Assembly (NCBI GenBank): GCA_902494945.1
Contig: CABUVF010000119.1
Location: 1-6,694 of the forward strand
Direction of reading: 5' to 3'
DNA length: 6,694 nt
From: an uncultured Collinsella sp.
GTDB lineage: Bacteria; Actinomycetota; Coriobacteriia; Coriobacteriales; Coriobacteriaceae
In this document: piece by piece, positions 1-5,992 of the stretch
Numbering within the stretch: the stretch's first letter is position 1
Layout: each line of letters begins with the position of its first letter
Translations under genes and position numbers: made by a program
The notes under the pieces: generated by a model
The model's database searches: none
What the model saw: only the letters and a program-made list of their open reading frames with translations
Told to the model about the DNA's origin: nothing

Positions 1-1461
1 GGCACGGCTTTCCGCCATCTGGGATTTGCCGATTCCAGCATCATATCCCTCTATATCTTCACGGCCCTGCTGACCGCCGTCACCACGACGGGGCGTATCT
101 GCACGATCGTATCGAGCGTGCTCTCTGTAGTGCTTTACAACTTCTGCTTCGTCACGCCTCTGTTTTCGCTCGCCAGCTACGACCGAAGCTATCTGGTCAC
201 GTTCGGCATCATGTTCGCTACCGCTATGGTCGCCGGCGAGTTAACTGCGCGCATCGCCGACAACGCCCGTACCTCCGCCGAGAACGCATTCAAAACGCGC
301 GTACTCCTCGAAACGAACCAGCTCTTGCAGCAAGCCCATAGCGCGGAGGAGTGCGCCCGCGTCGCCATGAACCAACTCATCAAACTGCTAAAACTCGACG
401 TGGTCTTCTACACCGCCGAACACGGCACGCTCGGCAAGACGCTCTATGAGTCCGCTGGCGCCGAAAACCGATCCGCGTCGCTGTTCACCGACTACGAGCG
501 CGCCGTTGCAACCTGGACCTACACCAACAACAAGCGCGCGGGCGCAAGCACGCGAACCCTGCCTGAGGCGCGCTGTCTCTACCTCGCGGTTCGCACCGGC
601 GACAAGGTATTCGGTGTCATCGGCATCGCCCTGGAGGGGCGCGAGATCGAAGCCTTCGAGCATTCGATCGTCCTATCTATCGTAGGTGAATGCGCCTTGG
701 CGCTCGAAAGCGACCAGGCGGCGCAAGAGCGCGAAGAGGCTGCGGTCTTGGCGAAAAACGAGCAGCTGCGCGCCAACCTTTTGCGCTCCATCGGCCACGA
801 TTTGAGGACACCCCTCACGGCTATCTCCGGATCTGCGGCAATCCTTCGGAAGAGCGACGAGAAGCTCAGTCTCGAACAACGCTGCGATCTTGCCGATGCC
901 ATCTACGACGACTCCCTCTGGCTTATCGATACCGTGGAGAACCTCCTCGCCATCACACGCGTCGAGGACGGCACCATTCGCCTCAACTTCACATCCGAGC
1001 TCATCGACGAGGTCATCGAGGCAGCCCTCAGCCACGTCGCCCAAGCATCGCATGGACGTGCCGTCACCATCGAGCACACTGACGACATCCTGCTGGTACG
1101 CATCGACGTCCATCTCATCATGCAGGTGCTTACGAATCTCATCATGAACGCCTTCAAATACACACCCGAGGACTCGACTGTCACCATCAGCGCACGTCGC
1201 GAGGGTGCGTTCGTCGTGGTGGACGTCGCAGACGATGGGCCGGGTGTGGCAGACTGCGACAAGCCTCATATCTTTGAGCGCTTCTTCACCTCAAGCAATA
1301 CGCGGCCCGTGGATTCGCGTCGAAGCATCGGCCTTGGGCTGTCGCTCTGCCGCTCCATCGTGGAGGCGCATGGCGGCGTCATCGAAGTTCGCGACAACCA
1401 CCCCCATGGGGCCGTCTTCCGTTTTACCCTGCCCGCTGAGGAGATCGAGATTCATGAATAA
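1..1461 (+). CDS. kdpD: KdpD-type osmosensitive K+ sensor histidine kinase, 3' part
   Basis: The frame is open from the first base, so the gene starts left of the window; 486 codons and the stop are visible. KdpD is the membrane kinase that senses potassium limitation and phosphorylates KdpE to induce the Kdp ATPase. Seen in order: hydrophobic segments at about residues 14-30, 33-52 and 62-80, matching the last three of the four helices of the KdpD membrane domain; a GAF-like linker at about 100-235; the H-box GHDLRTPL with the phospho-acceptor His at residue 266; an N-box with Asn383 in NLIMNAFKY; G1 DDGPGV at 411-416; the F motif IFERFF; and G2 GLGLS from 444. The KdpD-N and USP domains, if present, are outside. 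An internal GTG at 118 could be mistaken for the start, but homologous membrane sequence continues upstream of it. The end overlaps kdpE by 8 bases, so translation is probably coupled. Confidence 0.93.
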   Translation, partial: GTAFRHLGFADSSIISLYIFTALLTAVTTTGRICTIVSSVLSVVLYNFCFVTPLFSLASYDRSYLVTFGIMFATAMVAGELTARIADNARTSAENAFKTRVLLETNQLLQQAHSAEECARVAMNQLIKLLKLDVVFYTAEHGTLGKTLYESAGAENRSASLFTDYERAVATWTYTNNKRAGASTRTLPEARCLYLAVRTGDKVFGVIGIALEGREIEAFEHSIVLSIVGECALALESDQAAQEREEAAVLAKNEQLRANLLRSIGHDLRTPLTAISGSAAILRKSDEKLSLEQRCDLADAIYDDSLWLIDTVENLLAITRVEDGTIRLNFTSELIDEVIEAALSHVAQASHGRAVTIEHTDDILLVRIDVHLIMQVLTNLIMNAFKYTPEDSTVTISARREGAFVVVDVADDGPGVADCDKPHIFERFFTSSNTRPVDSRRSIGLGLSLCRSIVEAHGGVIEVRDNHPHGAVFRFTLPAEEIEIHE

Positions 1462-2158
1462 TGCCGCTAAGCCACGCATCCTCCTGGTCGAAGATGACCT
1501 GACCGTTCAAAACCTCGTTTCGACCGCGCTTGACCTCCACGGCTACGTCGTGAGCAAGGTTTGCAACGGCCAGGCCGCCATCATGGATGCGGTGTCGCAC
1601 GGTCCCAGCCTCATCATGCTCGACCTCGGCCTTCCCGACATTGACGGTATCGAGGTCATCACGAAGATCCGAAGCTGGTCGGCAGTCCCCATTATCGTCA
1701 TTTCGGCGCGCTCCGAAGATTCCGACAAGATTGCAGCACTTGACGCAGGGGCAGACGACTACCTCACCAAGCCCTTTTCTGTGGATGAGTTGCTCGCGCG
1801 CGTCCGTGCGAATTTGAGGCGCTCCTCGATGGCGTCGAGCGAGTCGACAGAAGCGAGCACGTTCGACAACGGTCCGCTGCATATCGACTACGCCGCGGGA
1901 TACGCGACGAAAGACGGACGCGAGCTCTCGCTCACCCCAACCGAGTACAAATTGCTCGCCCTTCTGGCGAAAAACGTCGACAAGGTGCTCACACACACCT
2001 TCATCACCCGCGAGATATGGGGCACGAGCTGGGACAGCGATCTGGCGAGCCTGCGCGTGTTCATGCGCACCCTGCGCAAGAAGATCGAGGCAGACCCCTC
2101 TCACCCCAAGATGATTCAGACGCACATGGGTGTCGGGTACCGCATGCAGCGTCTCTAG
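1454..2158 (+). CDS. kdpE: KdpE-type OmpR/PhoB-family response regulator
   Basis: This 234-residue DNA-binding response regulator is the partner of the KdpD kinase just upstream and would activate potassium-pump transcription when phosphorylated. The receiver domain shows the acidic pair in LLVEDD, the phospho-acceptor Asp57 in MLDLGLPD, a conserved Ser in VISARSED and the Lys in YLTKPF. The C-terminal winged helix-turn-helix shows LTPTEYKLLALL, the recognition region SLRVFMRTLRKKIE and the terminal GVGYRM of OmpR-type domains. The start is the ATG at 1454. It has GAGGAG at 1438-1443 as a ribosome site and gives the family's usual length; the frame is open further left, but only inside kdpD. 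Which promoters it controls cannot be seen, because no kdpFABC genes are in the window. A non-Kdp OmpR-type regulator is the alternative, but the KdpD partner makes KdpE likely. Confidence 0.93.
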   Translation: MNNAAKPRILLVEDDLTVQNLVSTALDLHGYVVSKVCNGQAAIMDAVSHGPSLIMLDLGLPDIDGIEVITKIRSWSAVPIIVISARSEDSDKIAALDAGADDYLTKPFSVDELLARVRANLRRSSMASSESTEASTFDNGPLHIDYAAGYATKDGRELSLTPTEYKLLALLAKNVDKVLTHTFITREIWGTSWDSDLASLRVFMRTLRKKIEADPSHPKMIQTHMGVGYRMQRL

Positions 2159-2250
2159 CCCACCCCACAAAAAAGTTGCGGTGGAATACGGAGTAGATGA
2201 GGCCTTTGACAGCCAAAACAGTCCGTATTTCACCGCAACTGATGGGTGGG
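2159..2250. repeat. Long imperfect palindrome after kdpE; terminator on the - strand
   Basis: Arms of 18 bases at 2175-2192 and 2222-2239 pair with a single G-T wobble. Outer arms CCCACCC (2159-2165) and GGGTGGG (2244-2250) also pair. On the - strand the inner stem is followed at once by six T, a good intrinsic terminator for leftward transcription entering the 3' side of kdpE. On the + strand no T-run follows, so it is a poor terminator for kdpDE but could protect the 3' end of the mRNA. The 29-base loop and double-armed design look more like a dispersed intergenic repeat than a plain terminator. That last point is inference and needs a genome-wide copy count. Confidence 0.7.
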
Positions 2251-2255
2251 ATGGG

Positions 2256-2363
2256 TTAGAGGCCCAGGTAGCTGGTCATGCCTTCGACGGCGAGCTTGGC
2301 GCCTGCCACGGCATTGACGACCTTGAGCGGGCCGTTGACCACATAGTTAGCGATACCCCAAAA
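2256..2363 (-). pseudogene. Remnant of the 3' end of an unidentified gene
   Basis: Read leftward, 35 sense codons end in TAA at 2258-2256 and encode a C-terminus containing ANYVVNGPLKVVNAVAGAK and ending in MTSYLGL. Third positions are overwhelmingly G or C, as in the real genes here. A TGA in the same frame at 2366-2364 closes it upstream, and there is no start codon or ribosome site. It therefore looks like the surviving tail of a deleted or frame-broken gene, with the palindrome just beyond as its old terminator. I do not recognise the family. Chance coding-like composition over so short a stretch remains possible. Confidence 0.35.
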
Positions 2364-2403
2364 TCACTCTTCAACTCGCCGCGCTCGCCCCCAAATGTGC
2401 AAA

Positions 2404-2433
2404 GCGCCCCGCGAACGAATGCTCGCAGGGCGC
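2404..2433 (-). terminator. Hairpin terminator of the Cys-rich small gene
   Basis: Arms 2404-2414 and 2423-2433 form an 11-bp G+C-rich stem with one mismatch and an 8-base loop, 14 bases past the stop of the Cys-rich gene. Only three T follow on the - strand, so termination may be modest. Confidence 0.55.
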
Positions 2434-2447
2434 CTGGATGTCGGGCC

Positions 2448-2648
2448 TTACTTGATACCGCGACCCAAGTCTTCGGCAATTTTGTCCACGCCCTTAAGCG
2501 CGGCGCACGTCTTTTTTTTGGAGCAATGCCCCGTGCAAACGCCACCCTGAGCGCAGTCGGCGCAAGTGCCCTTGCGGTAGATGCGCACGCATACCGCGAC
2601 AAACGCAATACCGATAACAGCCAGTACAACAATATCGATAGGTGCCAT
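2448..2648 (-). CDS. FeoB-associated Cys-rich single-helix membrane protein
   Basis: This 66-residue protein has one N-terminal membrane helix (about residues 4-21), then a basic stretch (RIYRKG) and a Cys cluster: Cys29, Cys32, Cys38, Cys42 and Cys48 in CADCAQGGVCTGHCSKKKTC, with Cys20 in the helix. The layout matches the FeoB-associated Cys-rich membrane family found beside feoB in many anaerobes. Its role is not well established; iron handling or support of FeoB at the membrane is inferred. The basic residues after the helix suggest the Cys cluster faces the cytoplasm. The ATG at 2648 has GAGGAGG at 2655-2661 as ribosome site. It lies downstream of feoB on the same strand, but 203 bases and a strong terminator intervene. 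Its upstream region holds a copy of the motif found before feoA, so it probably has its own promoter. A run of eight A lies in codons for the Ser-Lys-Lys-Lys segment. Confidence 0.85.
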   Translation of the reverse strand: MAPIDIVVLAVIGIAFVAVCVRIYRKGTCADCAQGGVCTGHCSKKKTCAALKGVDKIAEDLGRGIK

Positions 2649-2662
2649 AGCAAGCCTCCTCT

Positions 2663-2672
2663 AGTTAACCAC
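2663..2672. promoter_or_regulatory. Candidate operator AGTTAACCAC before the Cys-rich gene
   Basis: The 10-mer AGTTAACCAC lies directly upstream of this gene's ribosome site. The same 10-mer forms both arms of the inverted repeat upstream of the first feoA. A weak -10-like TAAAGT (- strand, 2683-2678) sits next to it, so a bound repressor would block transcription or early elongation. Regulation is inferred from motif sharing only. Confidence 0.45.
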
Positions 2673-2700
2673 CGCTTACTTTACCCCATTCTTACCTGCT

Positions 2701-2781
2701 AAAAAGGGACAGGTTTATTTTGGTCGGTTTTATCTGCGGAAACGCCACATCTTACTTCTGGAGCAAAGCAATCTGTCCCCC
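2701..2781. repeat. REP-like inverted repeat between feoB and the Cys-rich gene
   Basis: GGGACAGGTT at 2706-2715 pairs with AATCTGTCCC at 2770-2779, with one G-T wobble. The ends are A-rich on the left and C-rich on the right, and the interior is A+T-richer than the coding regions around it. Ends of the GGGGACAGATT kind recall repeats mobilised by REP-associated tyrosine transposases. No transposase is in the window, so this would be a non-autonomous copy. It fills most of the gap between feoB and its small partner. Confidence 0.5.
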
Positions 2782-2788
2782 ATTGCAC

Positions 2789-2822
2789 CAAAAAGCCCGA
2801 GTGTCGCTGGGACACCCGGGCT
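2789..2822 (-). terminator. Intrinsic terminator of feoB
   Basis: Arms 2794-2805 and 2811-2822 form a 12-bp stem with one G-U pair and a 5-base loop, followed on the - strand by five T. It starts 29 bases past the feoB stop and would largely separate feoB transcription from the Cys-rich gene. Confidence 0.85.
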
Positions 2823-2851
2823 CGTGGAAAGGGGCTCGTCCTTATTCGGAC

Positions 2852-5179
2852 TTAAGCGGAAACTGCGGCGGAAGCAGCGTTGGTCTCGTCCTCATCGGTC
2901 CAAGCGTGCTTAGGCATGGGACGGAAGATCTGGAAGAGCATCGCAACCAGCAGCACGACGGCCACAATCGTCCAGAAACCAAACTGTCCAAGAACGAACA
3001 GGTTGTAGAACTGGTTGATGAACAGGCCGATCACCCAAGCGAAGGCGCACTCGTAACCGATGGCGATCGCAGTCCACTTGCCGGAGTCCATCTGGTTGCG
3101 GATGGTACCCATGGCGGCGAAGCAGGGGGCGCACAGCAGGTTAAAGGCACCAAAGGCAACGCAAGCACCCATGGTCGGGAACATGCCGGCGAACGCGGTC
3201 CACAGGCTCGGGTCAGTCTCGGCGGCGTCGGCGACGGACAGCAGCGAGCCGGCGGTGGCGACGACGTTCTCCTTAGCGACAAGGCCAGAGACAGTCAGCG
3301 CAGTTGCCTGCCAGGTGCTAAAGCCGAGCGGGGCAAAGATCCAGGCAACCAGGTTGCCCAGCATGGCAAGCACGGAGTAGTCCATAAACTCCTCGGGGAT
3401 GCCGTCCATCGCAGGCAGGAAGCCAAAGGAACCGTTGTAGCTACCAAAGTTGGAGAGGAACCAAACCACGACGGTAGAGGCGAAGATGACCGTGCCGGCC
3501 TTCTTGATAAAGGCCCAGCAGCGCTCCCACACGTGCAGCGCCCAAGAGCGGATCGCCGGGAAGTGGTAGGCGGGAAGCTCCATAACGAACGGCGTCGGGC
3601 GACCGGCGAAGAGCTTGGTCTTCTTGAGCATGAGGCCCGAGGCGATGACGGCAAAGACGCCCAGGAAGTAGAAGAGCGGGCTGATCCACGCGGCGGTGGT
3701 GGAAGAATCGCCGATGATGGAGCCCATGAGCAGGGCGATGATCGGCAGCTTGGCACCACAGGGAATAAACGTGGTGGTCATGACCGTCATACGGCGGTCC
3801 TTCTCGTTCTCGATGGTCTTGGTAGCCATGACGCCGGGGACGCCGCAGCCCGAGGACACGAGCATGGGGATAAAGGACTTGCCGGACAGGCCAAAGCGGC
3901 GGAACACGCGGTCCATAATGAAGGCGACGCGGGCCATATAGCCGCAGTCCTCCAGGAAAGACAGCATCACAAAGAGCAGGAACATCTGCGGGACGAAACC
4001 GAAGATGGCGCCCAGGCCGCCGACGATACCGTCACAGACCAGCGAATCGACCAGACCGCCGTCCTCGGTACCACCCGCCACAAGGGCGTCGTGCACCACG
4101 GTGGTGATGCCGGGGACATAGGGGCCGTACTGTGCTGGGTCGACCGAGTCGGCGTTGTCGCCCGCAGCCTCAACAGCTGCGTCATAGGCGTCGCGACCCT
4201 GACCGAGCACGTACCAGCCGTCGGTGCCGAAGAGCTGGTCGTTGGTGAAGTCGGTCACCGTGCCGCCCAGGGTGGAAACGGCGATGTAGTACACGCAGAA
4301 CATGATGACCACAAAGATCGGCAGGCCCAGGATACGGTTGGTAACCACGCGGTCGATCTTCTCGGAGGTGCTCATCTTGGCAGGAGCCTTGGTCATGCAC
4401 TCGTCGATAATGTGGGCAATCACGCCATAGCGCTCGCCGGTGATGATGGACTCGGCGTCGTCGTCGCAATCCTGCTCGCACTGGGCGACCAGCTGCTCAA
4501 CGCGAGCGGCCTTCTCCTTGGTGAGGTTGATGAGCTTGCAGGCGTCCGCGTCGCGCTCAAACAGCTTGACAGCGTAGTAGCGACGCTTGTTGGCGGGAAC
4601 GCTCGCCGGCAGGTTGTTCTCGATGTGGTCCAGAACGTCCTCGATGGAGGAATCGAACTTGTGCTCCGGCACCTGGCCCTTAGAAGCGGCAGACTTCTTG
4701 ACCTGCTCGAACAGCTCTTTGCTGCCCTTGTTCTTAAGGGCCGAGATCATCATGACCGGGCAGCCGAGCTTCTTGGAAAGCTTGTCCGTGTCAATCTTGT
4801 CGCCGTTCTTCTCGACCAAATCGGCCATGTTGAGGGCGACGACCACGGGCAGGCCGGTCTCGACGACCTGAAGTGCCAGGTACAGGTTGCGCTCAAGGTT
4901 GGTCGCGTCGACAACCTGGACGACCACATCGGGCTCGCCGCTCATGAGGTAATCGCGCGAGCACTGCTCCTCGGGGCTATAGGGGGAAAGCGAGTAGATG
5001 CCAGGGAGGTCCGTGATGGTAACGTTCTTGTCGCTTAGGAGCTTGGCTTCCTTTTTCTCAACCGTGACGCCGGGCCAGTTGCCAACGTAGCCGTTGGCGC
5101 CGGTGATCAGGTTGAAAAGCGTGGTCTTGCCGCAGTTGGGGTTACCCGCCAGCGCGACATGGATCTGAGAATCCGCCAT
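2852..5179 (-). CDS. feoB: FeoB, ferrous iron transport G-protein/permease
   Basis: This 775-residue inner-membrane Fe(II) transporter has the family's usual length. The N-terminal G-domain shows G1 GNPNCGKTT (12-20), switch-I region VGNWPGVTVE (32-41), G3 DLPG (57-60), G4 NMAD (117-120) and G5 SALK (146-149). A helical linker runs to about 270. The membrane part begins near 284 and carries two Gate regions with the conserved GCGVPG (444-449) and PCGAKLP (473-479), whose cysteines are proposed to lie on the iron path. A hydrophilic stretch, about 308-380, follows the first helix and is Asp/Ala-rich. The start is the ATG at 5179 with AAGAAGGA about five bases upstream. From codon 49 to the end the gene uses no TTA, CTA or TCA codon, a sign of strong codon bias. 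It lies 123 bases after feoA, with its own candidate operator in that gap, so it may be transcribed both with feoA and alone. Confidence 0.98.
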   Translation of the reverse strand: MADSQIHVALAGNPNCGKTTLFNLITGANGYVGNWPGVTVEKKEAKLLSDKNVTITDLPGIYSLSPYSPEEQCSRDYLMSGEPDVVVQVVDATNLERNLYLALQVVETGLPVVVALNMADLVEKNGDKIDTDKLSKKLGCPVMMISALKNKGSKELFEQVKKSAASKGQVPEHKFDSSIEDVLDHIENNLPASVPANKRRYYAVKLFERDADACKLINLTKEKAARVEQLVAQCEQDCDDDAESIITGERYGVIAHIIDECMTKAPAKMSTSEKIDRVVTNRILGLPIFVVIMFCVYYIAVSTLGGTVTDFTNDQLFGTDGWYVLGQGRDAYDAAVEAAGDNADSVDPAQYGPYVPGITTVVHDALVAGGTEDGGLVDSLVCDGIVGGLGAIFGFVPQMFLLFVMLSFLEDCGYMARVAFIMDRVFRRFGLSGKSFIPMLVSSGCGVPGVMATKTIENEKDRRMTVMTTTFIPCGAKLPIIALLMGSIIGDSSTTAAWISPLFYFLGVFAVIASGLMLKKTKLFAGRPTPFVMELPAYHFPAIRSWALHVWERCWAFIKKAGTVIFASTVVVWFLSNFGSYNGSFGFLPAMDGIPEEFMDYSVLAMLGNLVAWIFAPLGFSTWQATALTVSGLVAKENVVATAGSLLSVADAAETDPSLWTAFAGMFPTMGACVAFGAFNLLCAPCFAAMGTIRNQMDSGKWTAIAIGYECAFAWVIGLFINQFYNLFVLGQFGFWTIVAVVLLVAMLFQIFRPMPKHAWTDEDETNAASAAVSA

Positions 5180-5252
5180 TCAATCCTTCTTCCTTGTGTG
5201 CCTGCGCTGCTTTCTCCGCGTAGGCTGGATAATGTGCTCTAAAGTTGCTGCA

Positions 5253-5274
5253 TTAAGTTAGAAAAACCTAACTT
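5253..5274 (-). promoter_or_regulatory. DtxR/IdeR-like iron box upstream of feoB
   Basis: On the - strand TTAGGTTTTTCTAACTTAA (5271-5253) agrees at 15 of 19 positions with the DtxR/IdeR consensus TTAGGTTAGGCTAACCTAA as I recall it. The arms AAGTTAG (5255-5261) and CTAACTT (5268-5274) are exact inverted repeats. DtxR-type proteins bind such sites with Fe(II) and repress iron uptake genes. The site lies in the feoA-feoB gap, which suggests separate iron control of feoB. Confidence 0.65.
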
Positions 5275-5298
5275 TACCTGCAGAAATATACGCCGCAA
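5271..5298 (-). promoter_or_regulatory. feoB: Candidate feoB promoter overlapping the iron box
   Basis: On the - strand TTGCGG (5298-5293) and TAAAGT (5276-5271) lie 16 bases apart and resemble -35 and -10 hexamers. The -10 overlaps the DtxR-like box, the arrangement expected for repression by occlusion. The hexamers are imperfect, so this is tentative. Confidence 0.35.
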
Positions 5299-5302
5299 GT
5301 CC

Positions 5303-5524
5303 TTACTGGACCTCGACGACGGCCGCCTCCTCCTTGCGGATAGAAAGCTCGTAGCCGCGCACGTTGATCTCGACCGGATCACCGAGCGGCGCAACCTTTA
5401 CGACCTTGAACGAAGTGCCCTTGATGAGGCCCAGGTCCATAAGGTGGCGGCGCAGCGCGCCCTCACCGTGAAGCTTGACGATCGTGGAGCTCTCGCCCAC
5501 CTTAACGTCACCCAACGTCTTCAT
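5303..5524 (-). CDS. feoA: FeoA family protein (second in operon, next to feoB)
   Basis: This 73-residue cytoplasmic FeoA has an SH3-like fold and is thought to bind and modulate FeoB. The family pattern is clear: an N-terminal strand (LGDVKVGESSTIVKL), then RRHLMDLGLIKGTSFKVVKVAPLGDPVEINVRG, with the usual DLG(L/F) turn and the closing strand LSIRKEEAAVVEV. The ATG at 5524 is preceded by AAAGGGGG (5540-5533). The gap after the first feoA is only 36 bases, so the two are co-transcribed. It differs clearly from its neighbour: it has the Pro-Leu-Gly-Asp-Pro-Val turn typical of canonical FeoA and is probably the main FeoB partner. Confidence 0.95.
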   Translation of the reverse strand: MKTLGDVKVGESSTIVKLHGEGALRRHLMDLGLIKGTSFKVVKVAPLGDPVEINVRGYELSIRKEEAAVVEVQ

Positions 5525-5560
5525 TTACTTGTCCCCCTTTCAGTTTTTAAATGCTGCGGA

Positions 5561-5803
5561 CTAACCGACGGTCATGATGTGCATGGCAACCTTGGAATCG
5601 ATGCCAAAGCGAGCGCCCAGCACCGTGACGATGATGTTGGCGCCACTCGAGCTCACCACGTGGATTTCGTTGCCCTCGACAAAGCCGAGGTCCTTGAGGT
5701 GGTGCTTCATATCCTCATTGCCCTTTACGCGAGACACACGCACGGTTTCGCCCGCTTTTACCATCGAAAGCGGCATTGCCGGCATCTGCGGTCCGCAAGA
5801 CAT
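5561..5803 (-). CDS. feoA: FeoA family protein (first in operon)
   Basis: This 80-residue FeoA-like protein opens the feo operon. The core reads MVKAGETVRVSRVKG, then MKHHLKDLGFVEGNEIHVVS and a closing FGIDSKVAMHIMTV, matching the FeoA SH3-like domain with its DLGF turn. Before the core is a short extension (MSCGPQMPAMPL) holding the only Cys of the protein; an internal Met at residue 14 could give a shorter form. The ATG at 5803 is favoured because AGGAG (5815-5811) sits 7 bases upstream. Tandem FeoA paralogues before FeoB are common in Firmicutes and actinobacterial anaerobes. Whether this copy binds FeoB or has a regulatory role is unknown. Confidence 0.92.
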   Translation of the reverse strand: MSCGPQMPAMPLSMVKAGETVRVSRVKGNEDMKHHLKDLGFVEGNEIHVVSSSGANIIVTVLGARFGIDSKVAMHIMTVG

Positions 5804-5846
5804 GAGTGAGCTCCTAACGTCAGTTCGTCCTCAACATCGACGCGGT

Positions 5847-5900
5847 AAAAGTTAACCACATCTATGTTCGCTTTAGTAAACTAGCACGTGGTTAACTTTT
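5847..5900. promoter_or_regulatory. Spaced perfect inverted repeat, candidate feo operator
   Basis: AAAAGTTAACCAC (5847-5859) and its exact reverse complement (5888-5900) are separated by 28 bases. The two GTTAAC cores start 40 bases apart, near four helical turns, so two bound dimers could sit on the same DNA face. The repeat lies 44 bases upstream of the first feoA start, where promoter control is expected. The half-sites (AAAGTTA...) resemble those of the DtxR-like box before feoB. A 13-bp RNA stem with a 28-base loop in the 5' leader is the alternative reading. Confidence 0.55.
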
Positions 5901-5947
5901 TGGAAAGGGTCCCCATTTAGATTCCGAAAAAGTTTCCTATACGAAAC

Positions 5948-5983
5948 AAAAAGGCGCGGCAAAGAGCTGTCCTTTGCCGCGCC
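5948..5983 (-). terminator. Intrinsic terminator of the HPr gene
   Basis: A perfect 12-bp stem (5953-5964 with 5972-5983) and a 7-base loop are followed on the - strand by TTTTTGTTT. It begins 9 bases past the HPr stop and isolates this gene from the feo operon. Confidence 0.92.
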
Positions 5984-5992
5984 CTGTCATGC

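Noticed and set aside
673..1269. A 198-codon frame on the - strand inside kdpD
   Set aside because: It is a shadow of the kinase frame, with no family motifs and no ribosome site that I could support; kdpD is unambiguous here.
1205..1453. N-terminal extension of KdpE into the kdpD frame
   Set aside because: The frame is open, but the extra residues are the shadow of the kinase ATPase domain. The ATG at 1454 has a ribosome site and gives the normal family length.
2130..2702. A 190-codon + strand frame across the kdpE end, palindrome and Cys-rich gene
   Set aside because: It crosses a stem-loop, a gene remnant and an antisense real gene, and it has no domain or coding signal of its own.
2720..5038. 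A 772-codon open frame on the + strand, antisense to almost all of feoB
   Set aside because: It is in exact codon-on-codon register with feoB, so its stops would need TTA, CTA or TCA codons in feoB, which this codon-biased gene avoids. The translation is low-complexity His/Gly/Asp/Val-rich, has no recognisable domain, and runs through the feoB terminator and the repeat.
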